This document shows, piece by piece, positions 44,701 to 53,999 of a stretch of 64,000 bases of DNA (its first letter is position 1; the number at the start of each line of letters is the position of its first letter). The stretch comes from an uncultured Clostridium sp. (GTDB lineage Bacteria > Bacillota > Clostridia > TANB77 > CAG-508). A program made the position numbers and the translations under genes. The notes beneath the pieces were generated by a model. That model was given only the letters and a program-made list of their open reading frames with translations. It ran no database searches and had not been told where the DNA came from. The stretch spans positions 150,451 to 214,450 of the forward strand of contig CABVAF010000002.1 in NCBI GenBank assembly GCA_902496295.1, given 5' to 3'.

Positions 44701-47650
44701 TTGCTTTATATATATCCTTCTCTAATGCTAAGTCTACTTCTTGTCTTCTCCATAAACCTTGGTTTATATATAATTGACCTAGGTAAACATTTTTATATGT
44801 AACGTTTTTCCATGTAGTCTGTGGTATCTTCCATGCGCCTTCTCTTGGTTCTGTTGTATCTACTTCTACTGTTGTTCCATTAACTACCTCAAATGTTCTA
44901 TATATATATTCTCCATTACCAACTGCTACTTGTGTATGATCTGCATATGTAGAAGCATTTTCATCAAATGTTCCATTTGAGTAACTGTTTTCTGGGTATC
45001 TATTTCCACTTTCTACATATGTTGTAAATTCATCATATACTGGATATAAATCATAGCTTGAGTCATCTTCAACATTATTTAATGTATAAGAATTTATTTT
45101 ACAGTCTTCAATAAATTGTAGCATCTTCCAAGCTAGTTCATCATCTATACCCATATCTCTAACAATACCTTCATATATGTCTGATTTTAAATCTTTAGGA
45201 TATTCATGATTTGCATCTATATACTCTTTAATTCTTTGGCTTATTAGTCCTTCTTCTATTTTTTCATCTGTATTTACAGTTACAACTCCATCTTCATTAA
45301 CAGTTATACTTCTATCTACTATCTTGCCATCTTCTATAGTTAAATAACTATCTACTAATCTTGTACCTGTTTGTACATATGTTCCATCTTTTTGTAACTC
45401 AAATCCTAATAACTCATATGTTGAAAATGTTTCATTATAGTCTCCAACTTCTCCTAATGAATCAGTAGAAGGATAATTTTTTGGATATGAACCTATTTCA
45501 CTAAATCTTTCTGTTAATTCATCTCTTTCTGATTTCTTCTCTAATCCTTTAGAAGTTTCTCTCCATTGTTTAGCAAGATTTTCTGCAGCTGATGGAGTGT
45601 CATAAGCTTCTGCATCTTTAACCATCTGTTCTACACTTTCATACGAGTACCCTTCTCCTGTATTTGTTAAATATTCAGTCGGCATATAGGTTTCACCATT
45701 ATATGTAAACTGTACTATATATTTTCTGTTTAAGGTCACACCCCTAAACTCGTAATATCCATATTCATCTGTTATAGTTGGATTTATTCTTCTCTTATAG
45801 TCATTCTCGTATGCTTCTCTATCTCCATCAAATGCTTTTTCTATTATCTCTTCTTCTGTCATTCCAGGGAATTCTTCTTCTAATGTTTTAAGTTCTGCTA
45901 ATTTTAAGTTTCCGTTTTCATCTGTGGCAATTTCACCATTTTGGTTTGCTTCATATAATGTTACTTGAACATTTGGTATTGTATGTTCTGAATCGTCCTT
46001 TACGCCATTTGCTACCTCATCCTTCGTCTGCGGCGAATCTTCGAATACCGTACCGCCAACCTTCATTGTTGTAGTAACGTAAAATGGAATTTCATAATCT
46101 TCTTTAATAATCTCTCTGTAGTAGTCTACATATGTTAAAGCTTGACGGTGCTCTGTTTTTATATATAATGTAAATTGACATCCATAGTGTGTATATCTGC
46201 TTACACAACGACCATTAGAATATCTTCTACAATGTGTATGTCTATTATAATAATGGTTATGAGGATTATCATCTACTACATATGATACGCCATCTCTTAT
46301 ACATGCTAAGAAGTGAATATTTAAATAACTATATTCAACATGTAATTTTAATGCTGCTGGTAATTCTCCTTCATAATCTATTTCTACATAAAATTCTTCA
46401 TTTGGTGCTGGATAATTTCTCCATCTGTCATAGCACCAGAAGTCTACCATGTTAGGGTTCTTCACACCTGCTGGTGATTGATAATCCCAGAACTTAGGAG
46501 CACTATAGATACTACCAGGTGTTTTACCTTCTCTCGGAGGTTCTATTTGGGAAGGTAAAAGTTCTCCAACATTTGGTCTTATAAATGCTGCTATATCTAT
46601 TCTTTCTCCATCCTCCGTTAGTAAATACATATCCGAAATACCACTCATAGCGTATTGAGAAACAGGATATACACCGTTGGCGTTTGGACTATATAGTTCT
46701 GATTTCCATCCATAAACATAATTTAATTTAAATGGTCCTATTTTATGTAATTGATTTTTGTAATCAGATTCTACTTTTATATTATCCTGCATTTCTTCTA
46801 GTTCTTCTTCGTTCCACGCTACTGTCATTTTTCCAGCTTCTTTTTCGTGTGTTGTTCCATATGAAGGTTCTGTATAGCTTGTTGCATCTATATCTTCTTT
46901 CATCTTTTGATATACTTCTGCTTGTTTTAGTATTGATTCACCTTCTGAAACATATTGTTGTAATACGGTTCTATCTTGTAATGGTATTCTTGACAAATTT
47001 GATTTCCATACAGCATATTGTTTACCACCAGACCATGCATCTGGGTCCATAATTGCCATACCTTCTCCTGCAATTTTTGATGGGTAAAATGATACTATAT
47101 ATGCTATATCGTAAGTATTTCCTACATCTTTTCCATGTATAGATGTGCTTGTTTCAGTTATATGGTTTCCTTGACAATAGTAATATGGGTTACTGAATTT
47201 TGGTTGTCCTGCATATTTCCCACTAGAGAATTTAGCATCTCCCCAACTAGCACACTGTCCACAGCTTAGACTACAAACCTTACCATCATAAGCTTCTATT
47301 TGTTCCCTGTTCAAACCAGATAATTTAAGTAAAACTCCTGGCTCAACACAGTATATTTCTTGTTCGCTTCCTTGGTCTGAAATAGGTCTCCATACACCTT
47401 GACCCATTGATGGTTCTTGTACTACATATATAGTTCCAGCATCATCTATACTATGATCTTCTACTGCATCTCCTGTTATACCATCTGTAGTATCAGAAGG
47501 GTCTATTACTTCAGAGTCAGTTGCCGCTTCTATATCATGTGATGCCACTTCCGTTGGGGTTTCTAACTGTGAAGTTAATATCATACTCATAACTATTGAA
47601 GTTATAATTAATAATATAGTTATAAATATGTATTTTAATAACTTTTTCAT
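41783..47650 (-). CDS. Giant surface protein with thioester-type domain, SdrD-like repeats and a His/Cys-rich insert
   Basis: A 1955-residue surface protein. A signal segment (about 5-27), an acidic spacer, then a thioester-type domain with Cys101 in EIYCVEPG and Gln211 in KQYAVW, and an extra Cys group (126, 130, 133, 159). A second insert near 464-491 has His464, 466, 471, 473 and 488 with Cys474, 482 and 491. SdrD/Cna-B-like domains follow (GGTVFEDSPQT near 555; VVWEDE and DGIRQDNE near 1335), with DUF11-like modules and many Asp/Asn/Glu residues. The C-terminus is a membrane helix plus KKKVIGKK, with no LPXTG. GGAGG precedes the ATG, 18 bp after the preceding gene. Likely a covalent host or surface adhesin; ligand unknown. 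Confidence 0.8.
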   Translation of the reverse strand: MKKLLKYIFITILLIITSIVMSMILTSQLETPTEVASHDIEAATDSEVIDPSDTTDGITGDAVEDHSIDDAGTIYVVQEPSMGQGVWRPISDQGSEQEIYCVEPGVLLKLSGLNREQIEAYDGKVCSLSCGQCASWGDAKFSSGKYAGQPKFSNPYYYCQGNHITETSTSIHGKDVGNTYDIAYIVSFYPSKIAGEGMAIMDPDAWSGGKQYAVWKSNLSRIPLQDRTVLQQYVSEGESILKQAEVYQKMKEDIDATSYTEPSYGTTHEKEAGKMTVAWNEEELEEMQDNIKVESDYKNQLHKIGPFKLNYVYGWKSELYSPNANGVYPVSQYAMSGISDMYLLTEDGERIDIAAFIRPNVGELLPSQIEPPREGKTPGSIYSAPKFWDYQSPAGVKNPNMVDFWCYDRWRNYPAPNEEFYVEIDYEGELPAALKLHVEYSYLNIHFLACIRDGVSYVVDDNPHNHYYNRHTHCRRYSNGRCVSRYTHYGCQFTLYIKTEHRQALTYVDYYREIIKEDYEIPFYVTTTMKVGGTVFEDSPQTKDEVANGVKDDSEHTIPNVQVTLYEANQNGEIATDENGNLKLAELKTLEEEFPGMTEEEIIEKAFDGDREAYENDYKRRINPTITDEYGYYEFRGVTLNRKYIVQFTYNGETYMPTEYLTNTGEGYSYESVEQMVKDAEAYDTPSAAENLAKQWRETSKGLEKKSERDELTERFSEIGSYPKNYPSTDSLGEVGDYNETFSTYELLGFELQKDGTYVQTGTRLVDSYLTIEDGKIVDRSITVNEDGVVTVNTDEKIEEGLISQRIKEYIDANHEYPKDLKSDIYEGIVRDMGIDDELAWKMLQFIEDCKINSYTLNNVEDDSSYDLYPVYDEFTTYVESGNRYPENSYSNGTFDENASTYADHTQVAVGNGEYIYRTFEVVNGTTVEVDTTEPREGAWKIPQTTWKNVTYKNVYLGQLYINQGLWRRQEVDLALEKDIYKATVKINGKTEVYDYDSYGHGVITPAEVSSLKEQYTNGGVFDEAGFKEALNKLFNDTARERWDIHLRMADYANYYEPVHNRAIYRSDYEYVTQPNRTGAPLDVYITYKISVRNQSQTILGQIMEVVDYYDEDFEYKEELSWVTYEDDGNPDTDDNYVSSEEYYNMMDGYETGSDASNSIDNYKPIDSDNHTRYDRDTESDITDRTITDGNTGLRANYDAVYVKGLEDKKLAAGETAYIYLTFKIKTDGSGKVIINESENEDDEDKMNFAEINGYKTYYKDNTVLPNYGTVDSSDEAGLVDIDSKPGNLEADDLEEERYESNFEDDTDRAKALHIYVDDEAVRKLNGVVWEDERNTTVDGATIGDGIRQDNENTVNDILVELYEIELDEHGNPVKDTDGSYKLKDGPVQIYENGGWRSADERTAGKGNYEFTGFIPGDYIVRFNYGNDKNATYNGQDFKSTTYQVGIDQSGKTDAYVDTNKDGNYDGYTDVENQNETGLYGYNIAKADQDSNNYSDAKDIWSRREQINNYSNNNGNGVTNELAQTLSEHDTPNPNTEMKAETGVIVAEVEYNRQNSNSSANTNGESDSRNDNYNSNSDNLYLNGNDINTEYSLNNVDFGLVERPKAQLELNKKVTNVRVTLANGQIIVDSTTDGPYLSWISGKAYNIISKRTEQNDTIYETDYKDKEDGERYKDDVGGHGTEYYEYRKELITDKFTSHASGGGYNGLIQINMDEELMHGATIRIEYTLTVTNVGELDFDGKDFYYRGNRSGNIVTTSADQVLDYVNNNLQFRADDNKTEDGSADVWSIISTDDVINGQNGEGSKLVNSTVAGVIKTNVGGREINQYNSIVQTESLKKALIPETENSQPADTSISTKLVLSQLITAQNETDDLTYDNIAEIVKTTNSVGRRMAYSVAGNQDPTQIPSEVDAAKAERVMILPPFGSATYVYVIIAFAVAAILVVGIVLIKKKVIGKK

Positions 47651-47668
47651 TTTTATCCTCCTTTCCTC

Positions 47669-50600
47669 TTATTTTTTATTTAAAACTTTCTTTTTGATTA
47701 TAATTATTCCTGCTACTACTATTCCTAATGCGATAATAATAATTACTGAATAACCAATAATCTTACCAGTAACTACTGATAATACAATATCTGCTTGTCC
47801 ATAGTCATCTTCTGATTCTAATTTATTTGCAGGCTCAGAGTCTATATCTGGCATTCCTGCTTCATTTGTTGCTTCATAAATTTCTGCTGCATTACTCATT
47901 ATACTTCCTAAACTATCTTTTGTTAATTTCTTAGTTAATACTAATGTAACTTCTTTGCTCTCTCCTGGATTTATCTTTTCATTTGCTAATGCTGCTGAAT
48001 ATATTGAATTTCCATTATTTGCAACATACCAATCTGAATTAACTTCTGAACTAAATGTTACATCATCTGGTAAATAGTCAACTATTTTATTTACATATCC
48101 AGGTATTGCACCTTCGTTTGTTACAACTATTTTGTATTCTACTACGATGCTACTTTTATCTGCATTTTGTCTTAAAATTTCTACTTTAGTAAATGTTTCG
48201 TTGTTGTAGTCTGTTTGACTTGTTCCTATAGTTGGAGTTGTTAATGTTATTTTACTTATATATTTATCTAGTTTTAAGTCAAATTTTTCTTCTCCATATA
48301 AACCTATGTCTATATTTCTAACGTTTTTATCTTCTACTTTAATTGTATCTGTCATACCAACATTGGTTTTAACACCATCTAATACTACTTCCATATTAAC
48401 AGCATCTGAGTTTGCTGATGTAACTACTCCATCTTTCTGATATGTTGTTATTGTATATCTAGAATTATCATAAACAAATACTACTATATATTCATTTGGA
48501 ACTATTCCACTAAATTCATATCTACCATTACTTCCTGTAGTAGTAATTTTACTTTCTCCTGTTGAAGAATCTGTTACAACTTGATTGTTTTCTTTATATA
48601 AAAGCATTACTTTCATATTAGATATTGTTGCTTCATCATCTTGTCTTTCTCCATCTTTATTACTATCTACCCATGCTATACCAGAAATTTTATATCCATT
48701 TTTCTCTGTGTCAATTTGTTCTTCTGCCGTTGGATTGTATTCTAAATAATGAGTTACTTCATTTACCTGCATTTCACTTACGCCATCTGCATAAGCAGTT
48801 GCCTTATTCACAATGGCCTTACCATCATCATCAGGATTATCTAATTTTCCTGCTACATATATATAAACTTCTGCAGTTTCTCCCTTAAATATTTCTGGTA
48901 CTTTAACTGTTACCTTTCCATCTGCATATCTTATATCTGCTGCAACACTCATGTTTTCTCCACTGCTGTTATAGTTCATAATTTCTACTGATGCAGAGCT
49001 AAAGTATAACTCTGGAGCTAAAGTATCTACTATTGTAGCATTATATACATTTGTCTCTCCACTTGCTGTTATTCTAAATACATATCTAAATATTTCTCTT
49101 TCTTTTACATATTGTTCTGTTGGCTTTACTTGTTCTACTGTCATTTCAACTTGTCCAAAATGTATTAATCTTTCATTTGAATATAATGTTAAATCTAAGT
49201 CACTATCTAAACTAACTTTTGTTGGAATTACTGATGGTGAATTTGCTCCTAGTGTATAATTTACTTTTACGTTAAATTTTGCATTTGTTTCTATATTTCC
49301 AATGTTAACTACAACCTTATCTGATTGTATATTTATTCCGTCTGTTTTTTCTTGATCATTTATTTTAACTGTTACTTCTCCTACTGTTGCTCCTATTGGT
49401 AAAGGAACTGTTAAAACTGAATTTGTTATAGTATCTAATGTTTTATTATGGAATTGTACAGTATATGTTACTTGCTCTCCATTTAAATAAGTTCTATCTT
49501 CCTGTATATTAACTCCGTTTAAAAATTCGAATATTCCGATATTTTCTACTTTTAAATCATATTGTTCTGATTTTATTTCTCCATCTATGTTGTCTGCTGC
49601 TACTTTAACAACTAAATTTATAATTTTGTTTTGAGTAGTATCTTCTTCACCTTCTACAGGAGTATCTTCGTGTCCATTTGCTTGTAGCTCAAATGAAGCT
49701 TCTACGGTTTCTCCTGGTTTAATTGTTCCTAATTCTATAGATTGACTTGTAGCATTAGATTCGTCCATTATGTCTACGCCTTCTTGGTAACTAATAAATG
49801 TAGCTTGATTTGGTAAGTCTACATTTAATTTTGCATTTTTTGCTTCCAAGTCTCCAGTATTTTTTACTGTTACATAGTATCTTATGTATTGTCCATTAAA
49901 TACTCTTCCATCTTCTCCTGCTGTTGAAGAAATACTTATCTCTAGTTCTGGTCCTTGTCCAGTAGTTAATTTTAATATTGGTGCTTGCTTTTCTTCTGGC
50001 ATAGTTGCCTCTGTAGCTTCATTTGTATAATATACTTTGTACATTGTGGCTGCACTTTTATTGTAACCTACATTAGCTGGTAATTCTATTTCATAGTTAA
50101 ATTCAATTGTTCCACCAGCTTCAATTTTATCTTGTAACACTATTAAATAAGATTTCATTTTTGTTAAGTCTGCGGTGTCTTTTGTCCAACCATTTGATGT
50201 ATCACTTAAGTCTTTGCTTGCATCTGCTTTTTCTGAATAATATACTTCTATTTTAGATGTATCCATTCCTAAAACTGCAATTCCTTTTGTTACATTAAAT
50301 GTTGTTGTATTTCCTAAGTCGTCACTCGAGTCAATTTTCTTATTTCCCTGAGAAGGAAATCTTCCTAATACAGATACTCCACTTATTTGATTTGTATAGT
50401 TATTTGTTATTGTTCCATTTATAGTAGCTGTTCTAGCATCTGCAAATGGTGCTATTTCTACTATTCTTTCTTCATCTATTATAGATATTATTGGAGACTG
50501 ATCTTCTTTATAATTGCTTATTCCTGCTGATGTCATAACTCCTGTTGGAACCACATAATTTATATCTGCTCTTGCTACACCTTTTACATCTTGTGAAGTG

Positions 50601-52744
50601 TTTGTCATTGCAGCTCTTACTACTGTATTTGCTCTATCATTTTGTTCTACTTTATCTGAAGAAATATTATTTGTTTCGTATAAATCTGTATTTTCATTTG
50701 TATAATACATTACTATTTGTTCATTTTTTCTTGGTGTTAACTTATCTAAAGTAATATCTGCACTTATTACAATTGTTGCACCTTGTATTTCTGAGTTCTC
50801 TGTATTATATTTTGTTTGTGTACCTTCAAACTCTATTCTAATTACTTTCTTTCCGTCTCTTTCAATTAGTTCTGCATTTTTATATTTTAACTCATCTTCA
50901 AATAATAATTTGCTACTCTTAATTTCTATTGTTTCAATGTACTCTGGTAATTCTATTTCTATTATTGGATTTTTATATAAAGCATTGTATACATTTGATG
51001 TATCTAATAAGGCTCTTATTTCTACATTTTCATTTTTTACTACTGTAGATAAGTCTGTTTTATTTATTGATAATGTTGCTTTAGATACTGGCTCTTCCAT
51101 TTTTACTTTTCCAGTTGCATTTGTTTCTTCTGTAGATGTTTTTAATAGTACTTCACTAGCTATATTTGAAATAGTTTGCATTTGTGTTTTTGAATAGTCT
51201 AATTTACCTTTTATAGCTTTCTCTATTTCTATTTCTATTTTTCCTTCTATAATAGGTTTAGATGTTTTTATAATTAGTTGATTTACATCTTCTTTAGAAA
51301 TATCTAATACATATTTCCCTGTATTGTCCTTTTCTGTGTCTTTGTTTATTTCACCAATTTTAGTATTATCTGCTTTAAATACTTCTATCTTTCCATCTTC
51401 GCCTAGCATTTTCTTAAATATATTTTCTGCTATTTTTATATTCTTATTATATGTATAGTTTGTTCCCCCAACTGTTGTATTTAAATTTCTTTCGCTATTA
51501 ATTTCAAATTTATCTGCTGATTGTAATAATTCTAATTCATTTTCTATATCTGCATAAGCAATATCTATTACATATTTCTCATTATAGATTGTTTCTGTTT
51601 GTCCTTCTTTTTTGTCATAGTTTGCATATACATAACCTTTACTGATTTTCTCGTCTGTAGACATTGAAACTGTATTTATACTTCCGATTGTATCTTTTAA
51701 TGTATATTCATATGAGAAATCTTTATTTAGGTTTGTCTCTGTATTATTATACAAACTCATATTTACATTTAATTTCAATGTTCCATTTATTTCTTGTCCT
51801 AAAACAAAGTCATATATTTCTTTTCCCTTATAGATAAATGTTAGTAAAATTTCATCTGCTGAATCTTTCTTCCAGCTAATATTATTTTGATCACTTGGAT
51901 TATTAGATAATTTTATTTCTACTTTGCCATTTTCTTTGTCATATGTATAATTATCTTTATTAAAGTCTATACCATTTTCTTTTCCATTTGTAGCTTTTGT
52001 ATTGTTTACAGTAACTTTAACTTCTTCTGGCTTTACTTCATTTATTGTAGGAACTTCTACAGTAGTAATTTGTTCTTTTACAGGCATTGCATTATCTTTA
52101 ACTTTATTAGAAATTAATGCTTGAAATATTACTCCATATTCTTCTCCAACATTATATGGAATATACTTTGTTAGCTGTGTATTATTCTCTATTTCAGATG
52201 TTCCGTTCCATTCAACTTGATTCTTTATAGTTTTAGTTACAGCTTTTGTTTTTCCATTTATGTCTATATAATTTGCTGTTAAAATAACATCAGTAACTTT
52301 AGAGAAATTATCTGCCTTTACAGTTTCTTCATTTAATATTATAATTGGCACCTCTATAGTTACTTCTTCGCCTTTATTTATTGAATTTAAGGTTATTGTA
52401 TCTTTTGCATCGTTAACTTTTTGTATGTACTCTGATTGAAGTTTGTCACTATTTATTCTAAAGTTTGCATTTGAAAAGTTAACTACAATATCTTTTAAAT
52501 ATCCTTCATCTTTTACCTTAAGATTTAAATACAGTTTTCCTTCATCTGTAGTCTTAAATTCTTTTCCATGCATTCCCCCCTCAAAATAGCTGTCAAATTC
52601 TACTTTTGAGTTATTTGTTTTTGCATTTTGTTCTTCTAATTCTCCTCCATAAGCAATTACTTCGCCGCCTAGAACTAATAAATTAGAAAATATTAGTACT
52701 GCGGTTATTATTGCTGATGTTACTTTTGTTAATATTTTTTGCAT
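47669..52744 (-). CDS. Giant surface protein with DUF11-like modules and SdrD-like domain
   Basis: A 1691-residue surface protein. Signal peptide (about 1-31), then about 1300 residues of beta-rich modules (transglutaminase-independent DUF11/invasin-like patterns such as ISSTAGEDGRVFNGQ and DRTYLNGEQVTYTVQFHN), an SdrD/Cna-B-like domain (about 1360-1470, GIAWVDSNKDGERQDDE), one DUF11-like module starting FDLKLDKYISK and ending MSNAAEI (Lys/Asn isopeptide pattern), and a C-terminal membrane helix plus KKKVLNKK. No LPXTG and no clear thioester pair. AGGAGG precedes the ATG. First gene of a two-gene operon with the 1955-residue protein; the two probably act together on the surface. Confidence 0.78.
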   Translation of the reverse strand: MQKILTKVTSAIITAVLIFSNLLVLGGEVIAYGGELEEQNAKTNNSKVEFDSYFEGGMHGKEFKTTDEGKLYLNLKVKDEGYLKDIVVNFSNANFRINSDKLQSEYIQKVNDAKDTITLNSINKGEEVTIEVPIIILNEETVKADNFSKVTDVILTANYIDINGKTKAVTKTIKNQVEWNGTSEIENNTQLTKYIPYNVGEEYGVIFQALISNKVKDNAMPVKEQITTVEVPTINEVKPEEVKVTVNNTKATNGKENGIDFNKDNYTYDKENGKVEIKLSNNPSDQNNISWKKDSADEILLTFIYKGKEIYDFVLGQEINGTLKLNVNMSLYNNTETNLNKDFSYEYTLKDTIGSINTVSMSTDEKISKGYVYANYDKKEGQTETIYNEKYVIDIAYADIENELELLQSADKFEINSERNLNTTVGGTNYTYNKNIKIAENIFKKMLGEDGKIEVFKADNTKIGEINKDTEKDNTGKYVLDISKEDVNQLIIKTSKPIIEGKIEIEIEKAIKGKLDYSKTQMQTISNIASEVLLKTSTEETNATGKVKMEEPVSKATLSINKTDLSTVVKNENVEIRALLDTSNVYNALYKNPIIEIELPEYIETIEIKSSKLLFEDELKYKNAELIERDGKKVIRIEFEGTQTKYNTENSEIQGATIVISADITLDKLTPRKNEQIVMYYTNENTDLYETNNISSDKVEQNDRANTVVRAAMTNTSQDVKGVARADINYVVPTGVMTSAGISNYKEDQSPIISIIDEERIVEIAPFADARTATINGTITNNYTNQISGVSVLGRFPSQGNKKIDSSDDLGNTTTFNVTKGIAVLGMDTSKIEVYYSEKADASKDLSDTSNGWTKDTADLTKMKSYLIVLQDKIEAGGTIEFNYEIELPANVGYNKSAATMYKVYYTNEATEATMPEEKQAPILKLTTGQGPELEISISSTAGEDGRVFNGQYIRYYVTVKNTGDLEAKNAKLNVDLPNQATFISYQEGVDIMDESNATSQSIELGTIKPGETVEASFELQANGHEDTPVEGEEDTTQNKIINLVVKVAADNIDGEIKSEQYDLKVENIGIFEFLNGVNIQEDRTYLNGEQVTYTVQFHNKTLDTITNSVLTVPLPIGATVGEVTVKINDQEKTDGINIQSDKVVVNIGNIETNAKFNVKVNYTLGANSPSVIPTKVSLDSDLDLTLYSNERLIHFGQVEMTVEQVKPTEQYVKEREIFRYVFRITASGETNVYNATIVDTLAPELYFSSASVEIMNYNSSGENMSVAADIRYADGKVTVKVPEIFKGETAEVYIYVAGKLDNPDDDGKAIVNKATAYADGVSEMQVNEVTHYLEYNPTAEEQIDTEKNGYKISGIAWVDSNKDGERQDDEATISNMKVMLLYKENNQVVTDSSTGESKITTTGSNGRYEFSGIVPNEYIVVFVYDNSRYTITTYQKDGVVTSANSDAVNMEVVLDGVKTNVGMTDTIKVEDKNVRNIDIGLYGEEKFDLKLDKYISKITLTTPTIGTSQTDYNNETFTKVEILRQNADKSSIVVEYKIVVTNEGAIPGYVNKIVDYLPDDVTFSSEVNSDWYVANNGNSIYSAALANEKINPGESKEVTLVLTKKLTKDSLGSIMSNAAEIYEATNEAGMPDIDSEPANKLESEDDYGQADIVLSVVTGKIIGYSVIIIIALGIVVAGIIIIKKKVLNKK

Positions 52745-52776
52745 AGTGACCTCCTAAACATAATATATTATATTTT

Positions 52777-52805
52777 ATTATAACCCATTTTTGCTTTATT
52801 TTCAA
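52777..52805 (-). promoter_or_regulatory. Sigma-A promoter of the giant surface-protein operon
   Basis: On the minus strand TTGAAA (52805-52800), 17-base spacer, perfect TATAAT (52782-52777), giving a leader of about 25 bases. The rest of the gene-free stretch 52806-52997 is AT-rich with no frame or structure I can support. Confidence 0.65.
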
Positions 52806-52997
52806 TGGTTTTAGCATGATTTTATAATGTTTTTTTGCATATTTTGCCTATTTTTATAATTATATAACATTGTAACATTTTTGGCTTATATTTCAATATT
52901 ATATATACTTCTATTTATAAAATCTTTTCTTTATGTTTACGGAAGGTTGTTTTGCCTTTTTTATTAAATTTTAATTACATTTTTGTTACTATGTTAC

Positions 52998-53047
52998 AAA
53001 AAAGATTGATAATTCATATATTTTTTCATGAACTATCAATCTTTTTT
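52998..53047 (-). terminator. Terminator of the TlpA-like gene
   Basis: Arms AAAAAAGATTGATA (52998-53011) and TATCAATCTTTTTT (53034-53047), 14 bp perfect with a 22-base loop, just after the stop codon. Confidence 0.7.
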
Positions 53048-53056
53048 ATAATTATC

Positions 53057-53665
53057 TTAATATGCTTCTAATTTTTTAATAATTTCTTGTTTTGCCATAT
53101 CTTTAGATTCTATATTTACTTCAATTTCACCCTTTAAGTCACCTTTTTCATCAATAACTATCATCGTGGGATAAGATTTTATATTGTATATATCAAATAG
53201 TTCTTCACTCTCATTTATAAGAACTGGAATAGTAATTTTATTTTCTTCAATATATCCATTTATCTCTTCCTCATAGCTTTCATATCTTTCGTCAGAACTC
53301 TTTTCTGGTCTGACTATTGTTAAAAATACGGCATCTTCATATTCTTTACTTAGTTCATCTATAACAGGAATTTCTTCCCTGCATGGAGGACACCACACTG
53401 CCCAAAAATCTATAACAACTTTTTTTCCTCTATAATTTACTAAGTTTTGTTCATTGCCATATTGGTCTATTAGTGTAAAATCCGTATCTTTTTCTTCATA
53501 GTTAGTTTGCTCTTGCATACCTGTAGTTTCAACTTTGTTTTCTATATTTTGTGTATTGTTTTGAAAATTAATAAAATTTAATTCATCTAAAATTATAAAA
53601 CATATAAAAATAACTATCATTATAATTATAAAAATTAGTAAAATTTTCAAAATTTTCTTTTTCAT
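53057..53665 (-). CDS. TlpA/ResA-like membrane-anchored thioredoxin
   Basis: A 202-residue extracytoplasmic thiol-disulfide protein. One N-terminal membrane anchor (about 6-27), a linker, and a thioredoxin domain (about 60-198) with the active site WCPPC (Cys92, Cys95) in DFWAVWCPPC and the cis-Pro in SYPTMIVID. Family members reduce disulfides for cytochrome c maturation, sporulation or exported proteins. No partner (CcdA, cytochrome genes) lies nearby, so the substrate is unknown; the Cys-rich 1955-residue surface protein next door is one speculative candidate. GGATGTGATAGT precedes the ATG. Confidence 0.88.
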   Translation of the reverse strand: MKKKILKILLIFIIIMIVIFICFIILDELNFINFQNNTQNIENKVETTGMQEQTNYEEKDTDFTLIDQYGNEQNLVNYRGKKVVIDFWAVWCPPCREEIPVIDELSKEYEDAVFLTIVRPEKSSDERYESYEEEINGYIEENKITIPVLINESEELFDIYNIKSYPTMIVIDEKGDLKGEIEVNIESKDMAKQEIIKKLEAY

Positions 53666-53835
53666 ACTATCACATCCTAATTTACATTTTTTATATGTTA
53701 TTTCACATTTTTATATACAAATTTCTCAACATATATAAATTATAATTCAATTTAATTTTATCGTCAATATTCACGTTTTTCTTTTTATAGAATATACTAT
53801 TATAGTTTTAAATATATATTATTAGGGGTGATATA

Positions 53836-53991
53836 ATGGATAATATGGACATGGCAAAGTTAATGAATATGCTATCTAAAATGGATAAAAAAGACTTAGA
53901 AATGGGGCTTTCAAAAGCAGCTCAAATTTTAAATTCTCCTGAAAAGGATAAAATTATTAACGAAATTAACAAAAACAAAAATAATGGGTAG
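53836..53991 (+). CDS. Small hypothetical protein, first gene of three-gene cassette (51 aa)
   Basis: A 51-residue protein, Met- and Lys-rich, probably helical and cytoplasmic, starting MDNMDMAKLMNMLSKM. AGGGGTGAT lies 5 bases before the ATG at 53836. Its first 15 residues resemble the start of the next protein (MSEDMSNLMNKFSSML), hinting at a shared interaction helix. The stop at 53989-53991 lies 8 bp before the next ATG, so the genes are translationally coupled. Function unknown. Confidence 0.72.
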   Translation: MDNMDMAKLMNMLSKMDKKDLEMGLSKAAQILNSPEKDKIINEINKNKNNG

Positions 53992-53999
53992 GTGAGAAT

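Noticed and set aside
41783..52744. Considered as prophage tail or S-layer genes because of their size
   Set aside because: They have signal peptides, SdrD/DUF11-type modules and C-terminal anchors, with no phage structural or SLH motifs nearby.
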